Assembly (NCBI RefSeq): GCF_009498735.1
Contig: NZ_ML762439.1
Span: 17,868 to 81,867, forward strand
Source: Gracilibacillus oryzae
GTDB lineage: Bacteria > Bacillota > Bacilli > Bacillales > Amphibacillaceae
Length of the DNA: 64,000 nucleotides
Direction of reading: 5' to 3'
The position numbers and the translations under genes were made by a program. The notes under the pieces were generated by a model. That model saw only the letters and a program-made list of their open reading frames with translations, had not been told where the DNA came from and searched no databases. Positions 42,523-51,522 of this stretch are shown piece after piece (position 1 is the stretch's first letter; the number at the start of each line of letters is the position of its first letter).

Positions 42523-43435
42523 GGTGGTGTTCATATCGAATATAGAGCTGTAGATGATTTGCTTAAATTAGTCAATCAGTCTATTAAAGGGAAGCGAATA
42601 TTCCTTGGGCGGACGACAGAAGAAACTTTTACGATAATAAGGACAATAGATACAAGTAATACGGGGATCCCTGCTGAAGATAATCAGTCAATCGATATAC
42701 GAGGATCTTATTGCCAGCAAATATACTTCGGCAAGCAGGAGCCTCTTATTATTAACAATACTAGAGAGCATCCTTTTACGAGTAAGCTGCCCTTAACCGC
42801 AGATGCCAATATTCTTTCCTATATCGGCGTACCTGTGTTTTATAAAAATGGGGAGATGTTTGGTACATTGTGCGCTGTTGGAAGTGATGCAGGTGACTTT
42901 ACTGAGGATGATATTGAAACACTGACAAGTTTCTCCAACCTGTTTTCCTACGTTTTGGAATTAGAAAAACTAGCAATATACGATGCTTTAACAAATCTAT
43001 ATAATCGCAGATACCTGGATTTGTTTTTTTCCAATATTGAGGAAAATGGAACAGATGTTCATCGATTTAGATAATTTTAAACAAGTGAATGATCTCTATG
43101 GTCATGATGCAGGCGATGAAGTTCTAATTGAAGTCAGCAATAGAATTATCAAGGTAACAGAGCCTTCTGATCGGTTAGTCAGAATAGGCGGAGATGAATT
43201 CATCCTTATTAAGCCTGGAAAGTCTGATAGAGAAAAGATTAATCAAACTGCTCAGAATATTATTAATACACTGTCTGATTGGAGTGATTCCACCTATCAG
43301 ATAAATGTATCTGCAAGTGTGGGAATTGCAGAATACACCACAGAATGCAAGGATATTAAAGTATTACTCAAAAAGGCTGATAATGCCTTATATGAAGTAA
43401 AAAGACAAGGAAAAAGGGGATTTATCCATGCTTAA
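42523..43435 (+). pseudogene. Degraded GAF-GGDEF diguanylate cyclase
   Basis: The first frame reads VHIEYRAVDDLLKLVNQSIKG, a GAF domain and the start of a GGDEF domain (DALTNLYNRRYLDLFF), then stops at 43074. The second frame (from about 43050) carries MFIDLDNFKQVND, GHDAGDEVL and RIGGDEFILI to the end. In intact relatives some 19 residues join NRR to MFIDLD; here about 14 remain, so a small deletion shifted the frame. The frame also lacks a usable start: the only nearby candidate is TTG 42559, inside the GAF domain and without a ribosome site. The catalytic GGDEF is intact but the upstream inhibitory RxxD is EPSD. Probably no longer functional. Confidence 0.7.
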
Positions 43436-43436
43436 C

Positions 43437-43470
43437 AGCCCTGGCTCTAGCGGGGAGCCAAGGCTTCTTT
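43437..43470. terminator. Convergent terminator between the cyclase remnant and ureD
   Basis: GCCCTGGCTC (43438-43447) pairs with GAGCCAAGGC (43455-43464) with one mismatch; TTCTTTTAG follows on the + strand. It overlaps the ureD stop. Confidence 0.6.
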
Positions 43471-44247
43471 TAGTTGATCCATATCTTTCTTTATTTGTGC
43501 GAGATGGTTGGAGAGCCATCTTATCAGAAATCCATTTTCACAAATTTGAGTGATGCTTACTTGATGATCTTCCAATTCAGTTAATTTTTCCTGAAGAGAT
43601 GTAACAGAAAAAGAACTATCAGGAAACACTATCCAAAGGCTGGCAAGAAAATGATAGTTTTCCATTACTGCAATTGCTGTTAGGGTTTGATCTGCCGGTC
43701 TAAAAATAAGTGGATCATAAACAAGGCAATCATCACCTCTCCAGACCTCAAAGAGAGTTTGGTATTTCTTAAAAGTAAAAAACTCGCCTCGCTTTTCCCT
43801 GCCAGGATATAAAATTTCTTCCCACCACAAAGAAGCTGTACTATCCATATTAATCACGGTATGACTGTCAAATATGGCTCCCTCAAAGGGAATAACTTCT
43901 TCTCTTTGCCAGGTTAAATTAGTGTTCTTCGCAAGCGATATCTCAATCGACTGACGACTGGTTTCATCATATAATGTTGGATAAACCTTGGTTGCTGACT
44001 GTGGATGAATCATTACATCTGAGCCTTCTTCCAATGTAAACGACAGCTTATTAGAATCACCAGCAACAAGACCTCCAGAAGATTCCATTATGTACATGGA
44101 CAGACGGCTATCATCCTGAACATAAAGACCTCTGCTGGCTTTTAAAGGAGCCTTCTGAAAGACATCCTTTATGATTGTTTTATTATTTTTATAAGTAAAA
44201 GTCAGATCCAGCTGGCCATCCATTTTTTCCTTCTTAACAGGGTTCAT
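43447..44247 (-). CDS. ureD: Urease accessory protein UreD (UreH)
   Basis: A 266-aa scaffold protein that binds apo-urease with UreF and UreG for nickel delivery. Landmarks are the N-terminal QLDLTFTYKNNKTIIKDVFQKAPLKASRGLY, the MESSGGLVAGDSNKLSFTLEEGSDVMIHPQSATKVYP stretch (GG-V-GD and the T-Q-A/S-KVY motif) and WWEEILYPGREKRGEFF. ATG 44247 lies 5 bp after the ureG stop; the longer frame overlaps ureG without a ribosome site. It is the last gene of ureABCEFGD, ended by the hairpin shared with the cyclase remnant. Confidence 0.93.
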   Translation of the reverse strand: MNPVKKEKMDGQLDLTFTYKNNKTIIKDVFQKAPLKASRGLYVQDDSRLSMYIMESSGGLVAGDSNKLSFTLEEGSDVMIHPQSATKVYPTLYDETSRQSIEISLAKNTNLTWQREEVIPFEGAIFDSHTVINMDSTASLWWEEILYPGREKRGEFFTFKKYQTLFEVWRGDDCLVYDPLIFRPADQTLTAIAVMENYHFLASLWIVFPDSSFSVTSLQEKLTELEDHQVSITQICENGFLIRWLSNHLAQIKKDMDQLKEALAPR

Positions 44248-44251
44248 CTGC

Positions 44252-44866
44252 TCACACTTCGCTTCCTTCCAGCAGCATATTATGTTGAATCCATTCAATG
44301 ACTTTTGGAATGCCATCACCTTTCTTCACATTTGTAAAAACATATGGTCTGTCTTTTCTTGCCGCTTTTGCATCAACTCTCATCTTGTCTAAATCAACTT
44401 CTACATATGGTGCTAAGTCTATTTTATTTACTAACAGCAAATCTGACCTTGTCACACCAGGACCGCCTTTTCGAGGGATATCTCCACCTTCTGCCACATC
44501 TATTACATAGATATATCCATCAACAAGTTCCGGACTAAAGGTTGCTGAAAGGTTATCGCCACCACTTTCTAATAAAATTATATCTAAATCATCAAAACGC
44601 CGTTTCAGTTCATCAATAGCTTCAAAATTCATCGAAGCATCTTCTCTTATTGCAGTATGCGGGCAGCCACCAGTCTCGACCCCGATTATTCTCTCTTCTG
44701 GCAGAATCCCCTGCTTGATTAAAAACTGTGCATCTTCTTTTGTATAAATATCGTTTGTAATAACTGCAATACTATATTGATCTACCATATTTTTCGTCAA
44801 TTTTTCTACTAATGATGTTTTCCCTGAACCAACTGGTCCACCTACTCCAACTATTACTGGTTTCAT
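44252..44866 (-). CDS. ureG: Urease accessory GTPase UreG
   Basis: A 204-aa SIMIBI GTPase that powers nickel insertion into urease. It has the P-loop [25 protein letters not shown], the nickel-binding [14 protein letters not shown] (CPH motif), [17 protein letters not shown] and the guanine-specificity [28 protein letters not shown] precedes ATG. It lies 14 bp after ureF and is followed closely by ureD. Confidence 0.97.
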   Translation of the reverse strand: MKPVIVGVGGPVGSGKTSLVEKLTKNMVDQYSIAVITNDIYTKEDAQFLIKQGILPEERIIGVETGGCPHTAIREDASMNFEAIDELKRRFDDLDIILLESGGDNLSATFSPELVDGYIYVIDVAEGGDIPRKGGPGVTRSDLLLVNKIDLAPYVEVDLDKMRVDAKAARKDRPYVFTNVKKGDGIPKVIEWIQHNMLLEGSEV

Positions 44867-44880
44867 GCCAAACCCCTCCT

Positions 44881-45606
44881 TTAAGATATAAACAACCTTG
44901 CTTGTAAGAATTTATGTTTCATTGAGGAAATCTCCAACCCTAAGGCATGATTGGACAAATCCTCGATATGGCGTTTCAAGATCTGTTTCGCAATGGTGTC
45001 CATTTCAGCTATAAGCTTATGGATAACTTCGATCCCTGCTTTTTGGCCTAATGGAATGGCACGCACGGCATTATGAACAAGGCCAACTGTTGATGAATAA
45101 ATATAGGTGAGCACCGTTGTATATAAATCAAAGCCCATATCATATGTATACAATGTATATACAAATGGAAAGTGATTATATCCATTCGCTTCCTCTTGCC
45201 ATTTCTTAAGCGAGGGTGTTTCACTTACAGGTAAAACTGCTTTCATAAATTGCTTACCAATCATCATACTTGCTTCCCTGGACTCTTCTGCGTTTTTACT
45301 TGCATGACAGATCTTTTCTAATCTAATTAATTCGTCCCACTCTTGCAGGGACAGCTTTTCATATGCAAGCTTAACAAATATCCCATCTGTATAGCCGATA
45401 TTCTCACTCATATAGGTAAGACAAAAATGAAACAAATCTTCTTTTGTTCTGATCTTGTCTTCTTGTATATAAGTTTCCATTCCAAATGAATGAGTATAGG
45501 ATCCAATTGGAAAAGCAGAATCATGAATATGCATTAAGTAAAGAAATTTAGTGCTTATGTCCTCTGTATTTAAAAGGTTCTGTGAATCTTCGTTCTGTTG
45601 CTTCAT
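44881..45606 (-). CDS. ureF: Urease accessory protein UreF
   Basis: A 241-aa helical protein that gates UreG GTPase activity in the UreDFG complex. [24 protein letters not shown] is the conserved N-terminal region (DS-PIGS-HSFG-E). The C-terminal half includes [18 protein letters not shown], the arginine-bearing motif of UreF. The start is placed at ATG 45606 (weak AGGTG before it), giving a 59-bp overlap with ureE. A later start is possible, as ~24 residues precede the conserved part. Confidence 0.93.
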   Translation of the reverse strand: MKQQNEDSQNLLNTEDISTKFLYLMHIHDSAFPIGSYTHSFGMETYIQEDKIRTKEDLFHFCLTYMSENIGYTDGIFVKLAYEKLSLQEWDELIRLEKICHASKNAEESREASMMIGKQFMKAVLPVSETPSLKKWQEEANGYNHFPFVYTLYTYDMGFDLYTTVLTYIYSSTVGLVHNAVRAIPLGQKAGIEVIHKLIAEMDTIAKQILKRHIEDLSNHALGLEISSMKHKFLQARLFIS

Positions 45607-45991
45607 ATTTAACACCTACTTCTTCAAACAACCGCTCCAATGTTTGATCATAACGGACAATAATTTCACTTTCGCTTATTAAACACGGAGTATGGCGATT
45701 CCCTAATTCAAAGGCAGTCTTCCCCATTTGTGTAATGGAGTCAGGATAAGCTATATAAACCTTTTCCTTTTTTGTACGAATGACAATTTGCCGTTCTTCA
45801 TCCTGATAAACAATATCACCAACAGCCAGGGGTGCTTTTTCTTCCAGAGAAATGGCGACATCTGTTCCTTTGTTTGTTGTTTTACGTAAAATCCGTTTAT
45901 TTAATTCATCCCAGTCCAATTCTAACCATTCTCTATTGGGATGATCCTGCTTTTCCTTTTCAATGTTACCGATAATCTCTTTTGTTAACAT
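45548..45991 (-). CDS. ureE: Urease nickel chaperone UreE
   Basis: A 147-aa dimeric metallochaperone. An N-terminal peptide-binding domain is followed by the metal domain with ELGNRHTPCLI (the conserved nickel-binding His) and [13 protein letters not shown]. The tail ends FKYRGHKH, only two His, unlike the His-rich tails of Klebsiella. AGGGGACAGAGCT precedes ATG. It lies 18 bp after ureC, and its 3' end overlaps the ureF start. Confidence 0.94.
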   Translation of the reverse strand: MLTKEIIGNIEKEKQDHPNREWLELDWDELNKRILRKTTNKGTDVAISLEEKAPLAVGDIVYQDEERQIVIRTKKEKVYIAYPDSITQMGKTAFELGNRHTPCLISESEIIVRYDQTLERLFEEVGVKYEATERRFTEPFKYRGHKH

Positions 45992-46009
45992 AGCTCTGTC
46001 CCCTTTTCT

Positions 46010-47725
46010 TTAAAATAAGAAATAACGCTGTGCCATCGCAACTTCTTTAAATGGTTCACATGTAATGATTTCGCCATCTAACTTCACTTCATATGTTTCC
46101 GGATTGATATCAATTGCTGGTGTTTTATCATTATATGGCAAATCCTTTTTTTGAATTTTGCGACAATTTTTCACGATCCCTATTTGTTTTTCCAAACGTA
46201 ATTGCTGATGTACATTGTTATCAAAAGCAGCTTGTGAGAGAAATGTAATCGCCGTCTGGTATTTTGCTTTGCCTAATGAACCGAACATCGGCCTCATCAT
46301 CACAGGCTGGGGTGTCGGTATAGAAGCATTCGGGTCACCCATCTGGGCATAAGCAATCATCCCGCCTTTTACGATTGTTTCTGGCTTCACACCGAAAAAT
46401 TTCGGATCCCAAATGACGAGATCAGCTAATTTCCCATCTTCTATTGAGCCAATTTCATGACTCATGCCGTGTGTGATTGCTGGATTAATTGTATATTTGG
46501 CCACATATCTTTTCACTCGTGTATTGTCATTTTCCTTTGTCTTATCTTCTTCTAAAAAGCCTCGCTGTTTCTTCATCTTATCAGCTGTTTGCCAAATTCT
46601 CATAATACTTTCGCCAACACGTCCCATTGCCTGTGAATCAGAAGAAATCATACTGATCACACCCTCATCATGTAAAATATCTTCTGCTGCAATGGTTTCC
46701 GGGCGAATTCTTGAATCAGCAAAGGCAACATCTTCTGGCACATTATGGTCAAGGTGGTGGCAAACCATTAACATATCTAAATGTTCATCAATCGTATTGA
46801 TGGTATACGGTCTGGTTGGATTAGTAGAGGAAGGCAAAACATTCGGAAATGATGCAATCTTCATAATATCTGGTGCATGTCCGCCTCCTGCCCCTTCTGT
46901 ATGGTATGTATGAATAACTCGTTCACCAATTGCCTGAACCGTATCTTCAAGAAATCCTGCTTCATTTAAAGTATCTGTATGGATTGCTACCTGGACATCC
47001 ATTTCATCTGCTACTTTTAAACATTGAGTAATTGTAGCAGGTGTAGTTCCCCAGTCTTCATGCAGCTTTAAGCCAATAGCACCTGCGCTGATCTGTTCTC
47101 TTTGCGGATCTGGAGTGGAAGCATTACCCTTTCCGAGAAATCCGATATTTATCGGATATTCTTCTGCAGCTTCCAGCATACGATGAATATTCCATTCCCC
47201 TGGTGTACATGTGGTCGCATTTGTCCCGGTTGCCGGCCCTGTCCCTCCACCAATTAGTGTCGTAAAACCTGCTGCTAAAGCTACATTTATCTGCTGTGGA
47301 CTAATATAGTGAATGTGGGCATCGATACCGCCTGCTGTAACAATCCGGCCTTCACAAGCAATAACTTCAGTTGATGCCCCGACAATCATATTCTCATTAA
47401 CACCATCCATCATATCTGGATTTCCTGATTTACCAATCCCAATAATCCTGCCATTCTTCACACCGATATCCGCTTTAAAAATCCCTGTATAGTCCACAAT
47501 AACAGCATTTGTTAATACAAGATCGAGTACATTTTCATCTCGTGTTCTTGTACTGCTTTGTCCCATACCATCCCGCAAAACTTTCCCACCGCCAAAAACA
47601 CTTTCGTCTCCATAGGTGGAATAATCTTTTTCAATTTCAATCCACAAGTCCGTATCTGCTAAGCGGACCTGATCACCTGCAGTTGGACCATATAATGATA
47701 CATATTGTTTTCTAGAGAGCTTCAT
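46010..47725 (-). CDS. ureC: Urease alpha (catalytic) subunit UreC
   Basis: A 571-aa amidohydrolase that hydrolyses urea to ammonia and carbamate. The dinickel site is complete: [12 protein letters not shown] (two His), [12 protein letters not shown] (Lys to be carbamylated), [10 protein letters not shown] and [13 protein letters not shown] (His pairs). The mobile flap is [22 protein letters not shown], with the general-acid His and flap Cys-His-His. [12 protein letters not shown] contains the Asp ligand. ATG 47725 overlaps the ureB stop as ATGA, so translation is coupled. Confidence 0.98.
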   Translation of the reverse strand: MKLSRKQYVSLYGPTAGDQVRLADTDLWIEIEKDYSTYGDESVFGGGKVLRDGMGQSSTRTRDENVLDLVLTNAVIVDYTGIFKADIGVKNGRIIGIGKSGNPDMMDGVNENMIVGASTEVIACEGRIVTAGGIDAHIHYISPQQINVALAAGFTTLIGGGTGPATGTNATTCTPGEWNIHRMLEAAEEYPINIGFLGKGNASTPDPQREQISAGAIGLKLHEDWGTTPATITQCLKVADEMDVQVAIHTDTLNEAGFLEDTVQAIGERVIHTYHTEGAGGGHAPDIMKIASFPNVLPSSTNPTRPYTINTIDEHLDMLMVCHHLDHNVPEDVAFADSRIRPETIAAEDILHDEGVISMISSDSQAMGRVGESIMRIWQTADKMKKQRGFLEEDKTKENDNTRVKRYVAKYTINPAITHGMSHEIGSIEDGKLADLVIWDPKFFGVKPETIVKGGMIAYAQMGDPNASIPTPQPVMMRPMFGSLGKAKYQTAITFLSQAAFDNNVHQQLRLEKQIGIVKNCRKIQKKDLPYNDKTPAIDINPETYEVKLDGEIITCEPFKEVAMAQRYFLF

Positions 47726-48084
47726 TGTGCATCCTCCCTCTCAAAATCTTCTAATCTGCGGGTTATGGCGGCAGTGTCAGTTACACTTCCATCTGTTAAA
47801 CTATTAAGACCAAACACTTTACGATCACCGGCAATAGCAACTAATTCAATCTCTTTCTCTTCTCCCGGTTCAAATCTCACCGCTGTCCCCGCTGCAATAT
47901 TAAGACGCATTCCAATTACCTGTCCACGATCAAATTTCAAAAAACGATTTACCTCTGGAAAATGATAATGTGATCCTACCTGAATTGGACGATCACCAAC
48001 ATTGGCAACCATGATTGTCTTTACTTTACGACCTTTATTTATTTCAACTTCTTCATTATGTAAACGAATTTCACCTGGAATCAC
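47722..48084 (-). CDS. ureB: Urease beta subunit UreB
   Basis: A 120-aa structural subunit with the typical [19 protein letters not shown] start, [21 protein letters not shown] and the [19 protein letters not shown] end. The GTG start at 48084 has GGGAGGG ten bases before it; the longer frame overlaps ureA and is not needed. It sits between ureA and ureC with 16-bp and overlapping junctions. Confidence 0.96.
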   Translation of the reverse strand: MIPGEIRLHNEEVEINKGRKVKTIMVANVGDRPIQVGSHYHFPEVNRFLKFDRGQVIGMRLNIAAGTAVRFEPGEEKEIELVAIAGDRKVFGLNSLTDGSVTDTAAITRRLEDFEREDAQ

Positions 48085-48100
48085 CTTTGTTAACCCTCCC

Positions 48101-48403
48101 TTAAATAATTGGCTGATGAACCGTAACGAGCTTTGTTCCATCTGGAAAAGTTGCTTCAATTTGCACACTGTCAATCATCTCAGGAACGCCTTCCATTACA
48201 TCCTCTGCTGTTAATACATGTTTCCCTTCCTGCATCAATTGTGCGACATTTTTTCCTTCTCTCGCCCCTTCTAATAAGTAACAGCTAATTAATGCTACAG
48301 CTTCTGGATAATTAAGTTTTAACCCTTTATCTTTTCTTTTCTGTGCTAATTCCCCTGCAAGAAAAAGTAACAACTTCTCTTGTTCTACAGGATTAAGTTT
48401 CAT
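48101..48403 (-). CDS. ureA: Urease gamma subunit UreA
   Basis: A 100-aa structural subunit, first gene of the operon. [44 protein letters not shown] and [12 protein letters not shown] [15 protein letters not shown] are standard. GGGAGGAAATATA stands before ATG 48403. Upstream are a candidate -10 (TATTCT, 48463-48468 on the minus strand) and a perfect GlnR/TnrA box. Confidence 0.97.
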   Translation of the reverse strand: MKLNPVEQEKLLLFLAGELAQKRKDKGLKLNYPEAVALISCYLLEGAREGKNVAQLMQEGKHVLTAEDVMEGVPEMIDSVQIEATFPDGTKLVTVHQPII

Positions 48404-48493
48404 TATATTTCCTCCCAATCATTAATAATTCCGAGAGTTTCCTTCCATCTATTGTCAATGCTAGAATAACAAACCCCTAGCAAACTATCTTTA

Positions 48494-48510
48494 TGTAAGG
48501 AAATCTAACA
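48494..48510. promoter_or_regulatory. GlnR/TnrA box upstream of the urease operon
   Basis: TGTAAGGAAATCTAACA fits TGTNAN7TNACA at all fixed positions. Its centre is about 45-48 bp before the transcription start expected from the TATTCT -10 at 48463-48468, the position where TnrA activates. Confidence 0.8.
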
Positions 48511-48523
48511 AACTTTTTAAAAG

Positions 48524-48564
48524 GATAAAAAAGTAGCTCTCACTGTTTTCTGTGAGAGCTACTT
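48524..48564 (-). terminator. Terminator of mazEF
   Basis: AAGTAGCTCTCAC (48531-48543) pairs perfectly with GTGAGAGCTACTT (48552-48564); TTTTTTATCC follows on the minus strand. It isolates the ure promoter from mazEF. Confidence 0.9.
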
Positions 48565-48574
48565 ACCTTTATTG

Positions 48575-48913
48575 TTATTCTTCTTTTTCGATGATGCCGT
48601 AAAGGATATCTCTTGCATCATCTAATAAGTCCTGAGGAACTTTCTCCACAAATTGAAGACTTCTAGTTTTTAAGTCGATTGTTTTTACTTGTTCACAGTA
48701 AATTACTCCATTTGTATTTGTCTGTTCTGCACAATTTATATGTACTGGGGAGTCACTACCGCCTTGAACAATTGGACAAACAACTGCCATCTCTACATAT
48801 TCGTGAAACGTATTATTGCTAATAATTAAAAGGTATTGTTGTTTCTTTGGCTGATGCCATGAGTCTGTCTCCACTTCCAAAAGCACGATGTCTCCAGAAC
48901 ATGGTTGATACAT
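48575..48913 (-). CDS. mazF: MazF/PemK-type mRNA endonuclease toxin
   Basis: A 112-aa toxin of type II systems, expected to cut RNA at short sequences. PCSGDIVLLEVETD begins the SH3-like fold, followed by KKQQYLLIISNNTFHE, VVCPIV and GVIYCEQVKTID. This is the expected order, although the common RP of GDIVW-RP is replaced. The ATG overlaps the mazE stop (TAATG). The terminator follows directly. Confidence 0.85.
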   Translation of the reverse strand: MYQPCSGDIVLLEVETDSWHQPKKQQYLLIISNNTFHEYVEMAVVCPIVQGGSDSPVHINCAEQTNTNGVIYCEQVKTIDLKTRSLQFVEKVPQDLLDDARDILYGIIEKEE

Positions 48914-49155
48914 TACAGCAGTTCATCTCCTTCCATTCCAATATCCCACTCGGTTGAACTGATCTTCTTGGCGCCTTCAAACTGATTGATCCGTTCTTTT
49001 AAGGTAAGGTGTTTACGAATGGGAGATAAAACAATATTCCCATCAACTACTTTCAGCTTCACTTGATCATCATCTGATATGCCGGCAAGTTCTAAGATGG
49101 CTTTTGGTAACCTTACCGCCTGGCTGTTTCCCCATTTTTGAATCTTAGTTTCCAT
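48913..49155 (-). CDS. mazE: MazE/AbrB-type antitoxin
   Basis: An 80-aa antitoxin. METKIQKWGNSQAVRLPKAILELAGI is the SpoVT/AbrB swapped-hairpin DNA-binding domain, here of the MazE kind (KWGNS-AVRLPK). The acidic C-terminus (STEWDIGMEGDELL) should wrap MazF. AAGGAGGGGTAGG precedes ATG 49155. It begins 50 bp after the ycgQ-like gene and may be autoregulated by its own AbrB-like domain. Confidence 0.9.
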   Translation of the reverse strand: METKIQKWGNSQAVRLPKAILELAGISDDDQVKLKVVDGNIVLSPIRKHLTLKERINQFEGAKKISSTEWDIGMEGDELL

Positions 49156-49204
49156 CCTACCCCTCCTTGCACTTGTATACACATTTATATCATTGTCTGC
49201 TGAT

Positions 49205-50203
49205 TTATCCATTTGGTCCTAGAATTTGAATTGTCAGAGGGTAAACATACTGTTGAGCAGGAGCATCCACTATTTCATAATCAGAAACTTCAATTAATGG
49301 AATCTGGGACCCTTGATAGTTTGTCATACTTACTTTTCCTCTAATGGTTAGCCAAGTATCTTCTTCTACTGTCATTTCCTCATTAAATTCTGTTAAAAAA
49401 CCGATAAGACCAGCATCAGCTATACAATGAGTAATCAAAAATCTGCTCATTACCAGTTGATTCGGCTGGAATCCTGCTTCCCGGTAAACAAATCCAGTCA
49501 TCGTTATTTCTTTTTCCTGAAATGTTTCAGGACTTTCCATTATTTCCTGATAAATGGTGGAAAACAAGACATCATCCATTTCAATATGAGGCTGGTTTAT
49601 TAGTTTGGTTTTCAGTTGATCAAATTCTGTCTTACTTATTGTATTCTTATAAACATTTGGATCAATCTCATTATCATCAACGACCGGAGCCTCTTGTTGA
49701 GGTGTTGGTGGTGTTGATGGTGTTGATGGTGCTGATTCATTGGTTGTACTTTCTTCTGTAATATTGCTGTCCTCCTGTTGGTTTGTTAATATCATTGTTG
49801 CCCCTTTATTTCTGGCAATGGAAGCATCCAGACTTGCTAATGGGAAAATAAAGCCTGTTACTAATGGGCCGACGATGACGAGATAATTGAAGCCCTTTTT
49901 CCAATTCATCGGCTGATCTCCATGATCATGATGGTGATGATCATGATGGTCGTGATGGTGATGATCATGATGGTCGTGATGATGATCATGATGATGGTTA
50001 TCAGAATGTTTTTGAAAAGAAACAATCCTGAATAATTGGGCAATAAATAATAGTAAGAAAAGTATCGCCCCAATCATACTCAATGTCTCATATTTTGGAT
50101 TGATTAATTTTAACAAATCTCCTGTTTGATGTAATCGATAGATATATAGAAAGAAAAGAAACAAAATAATAGAGCGAATCAGCTGCTGCCAATTTATCGA
50201 CAT
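49205..50203 (-). CDS. TIGR03943-family (YcgQ-like) permease partner with His-rich linker
   Basis: A 332-aa membrane-anchored protein. Three to four N-terminal helices are interrupted by a cytoplasmic or external His/Asp-rich segment (residues about 70-100, alternating HHD and HDHH). An extracellular-type domain follows with ITMTGFVYREAGFQ, LVMSRFLITHCIADAG and WLTIRGKVSM. This fits the YcgQ/TIGR03943 family, partner of the DUF318 permease upstream (14 bp gap). The His-rich run and the Zur box before the operon point to zinc handling. TAGGAGGTGTTTTTACA precedes ATG. Confidence 0.85.
   Translation of the reverse strand: MSINWQQLIRSIILFLFFLYIYRLHQTGDLLKLINPKYETLSMIGAILFLLLFIAQLFRIVSFQKHSDNHHHDHHHDHHDHHHHDHHDHHHHDHGDQPMNWKKGFNYLVIVGPLVTGFIFPLASLDASIARNKGATMILTNQQEDSNITEESTTNESAPSTPSTPPTPQQEAPVVDDNEIDPNVYKNTISKTEFDQLKTKLINQPHIEMDDVLFSTIYQEIMESPETFQEKEITMTGFVYREAGFQPNQLVMSRFLITHCIADAGLIGFLTEFNEEMTVEEDTWLTIRGKVSMTNYQGSQIPLIEVSDYEIVDAPAQQYVYPLTIQILGPNG
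49921..50000 (-). repeat. DNA encoding the His/Asp-rich metal-binding run
   Basis: A degenerate GAT/CAT codon array (ATGATCATGATGG, repeated) encodes about 30 residues that are nearly all His and Asp. Likely variable in length between strains. Confidence 0.8.
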
Positions 50204-50217
50204 TGTAAAAACACCTC

Positions 50218-51216
50218 CTATAGAAAGCTTTGAACGACTGTAATCGTTACAAAAACTGTAAGGGTAATAATAGAAACCAATATAACGACAAACTTCATTT
50301 TAAATACACTCAGCATCATTAAGGTATTTTTCAAGTCGACCATAGGACCGTAAATTAAGAAACTGAGAATAGCTCCTTTTGGAAAGACACCTGAGAAAGA
50401 TGAAGCGATAAAAGCATCTGCTTCTGAACAAAGTGAAAGCAGATAAGCTAGTCCCATCATGACAACAACGGAAAGGAATGGTCCTTCTCCAATACCTACT
50501 AATATATCTGTCGAGACATAAACTTGTACACAAGAAGCTAACAATGCACCAATAATCAGATATTTGCCCATATCAAAGAATTCATCAACTGAATGAAGCA
50601 GCGTTTTCCCTATCTTTCTGCCAAAACCTTCACGCTCATGATGATGCTGACAACTATTTACTTTCTCCACACCAGCCTTCAACTGATTAGATTGATAGAG
50701 AAAGCCAATCAATAAACTGATAATTAATGCTGCCAGAAAACCGATGCCCATTCGCAATAATGCTATTTGCATATCATTACCAAATGCCATATAAGTGGAA
50801 AATATTACAATGGGGTTAATTAACGGTCCTGTTAGCAGAAATCCTACCCCTGCATAAATAGGAACACCTTTTGCTAACAACCTCCGGACAATTGGTACAA
50901 TTCCACACTCACATGCAGGAAATAACGATCCTACTATACAACTCATGAATATGGCAGCATACTTATTCTTAGGGATAAAGCGACGTAATTGTTCTTCTGT
51001 GATAAATATTTGTATAAATCCAGCAATTAACACGCCAATGAGTACAAAGGGAAATGCTTCAATCAGAATACTGAGAAAAATAGTGTTTACTTGAAAGACT
51101 GATTCTGGAATGACCAATAAAGATGAGGAACCACTTAGTGTCACCACATAAACTACTACCGCAAATAAACATAATAAAAACAAATCGATACTCATCGATG
51201 CTAGATTTTTTCTCAT
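50218..51216 (-). CDS. DUF318 (YcgR-like) permease
   Basis: A 332-aa membrane protein with about eight helices. FPACECGIVPIVRRLLAKGVPIYAGVGFLLTGPLINPIV carries the conserved Cys pair and PxxCxC-like loop of the family. NSCQHHHEREGFG is a small His-rich cytosolic loop, and FMDMGKYLIIG-type and SEADAFIASSF segments follow. AAAGGAGATCAT precedes ATG. A Zur-type box lies 33-53 bp upstream. With the next gene it forms a two-component permease; zinc or another metal, or a metal complex, is the suspected substrate. Confidence 0.87.
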   Translation of the reverse strand: MRKNLASMSIDLFLLCLFAVVVYVVTLSGSSSLLVIPESVFQVNTIFLSILIEAFPFVLIGVLIAGFIQIFITEEQLRRFIPKNKYAAIFMSCIVGSLFPACECGIVPIVRRLLAKGVPIYAGVGFLLTGPLINPIVIFSTYMAFGNDMQIALLRMGIGFLAALIISLLIGFLYQSNQLKAGVEKVNSCQHHHEREGFGRKIGKTLLHSVDEFFDMGKYLIIGALLASCVQVYVSTDILVGIGEGPFLSVVVMMGLAYLLSLCSEADAFIASSFSGVFPKGAILSFLIYGPMVDLKNTLMMLSVFKMKFVVILVSIITLTVFVTITVVQSFL

Positions 51217-51248
51217 ATGATCTCCTTTTCTTTGTGAATTATTTTAAT

Positions 51249-51269
51249 AAATCATAACAATTACGATTT
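51249..51269. promoter_or_regulatory. Zur box
   Basis: The half-sites AAATCATAA and TTACGATTT flank CAA, which fits the Bacillus Zur operator (AAATCGTAAT / ATTACGATTT) with only a few changes. It lies 33 bp before the permease start. Confidence 0.75.
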
Positions 51270-51522
51270 GTATTCTTCTATCTATTAAAAACTTATGAAC
51301 TATTATAAAGATATATTACCATAAATTATCATATTAAAAGTGAATAATTTTCTACTATTCTTCTCTCATGTAAGCCTGTAATAAAATACTTCTTTAACAA
51401 AGGCTCATGCACTGTAAGGAGCCCCCTCAACTTCTATTTATTTGATAATATAAATATGGTACAATTAAAAGCGCTATTTTTCTTTTTCACTAATAGAAGT
51501 TAATATTCGGGGAGTGAGATTA

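Noticed and set aside
46464..46913. 149-codon open frame opposite ureC
   Set aside because: Antisense shadow of the conserved urease active-site region, with no ribosome site.
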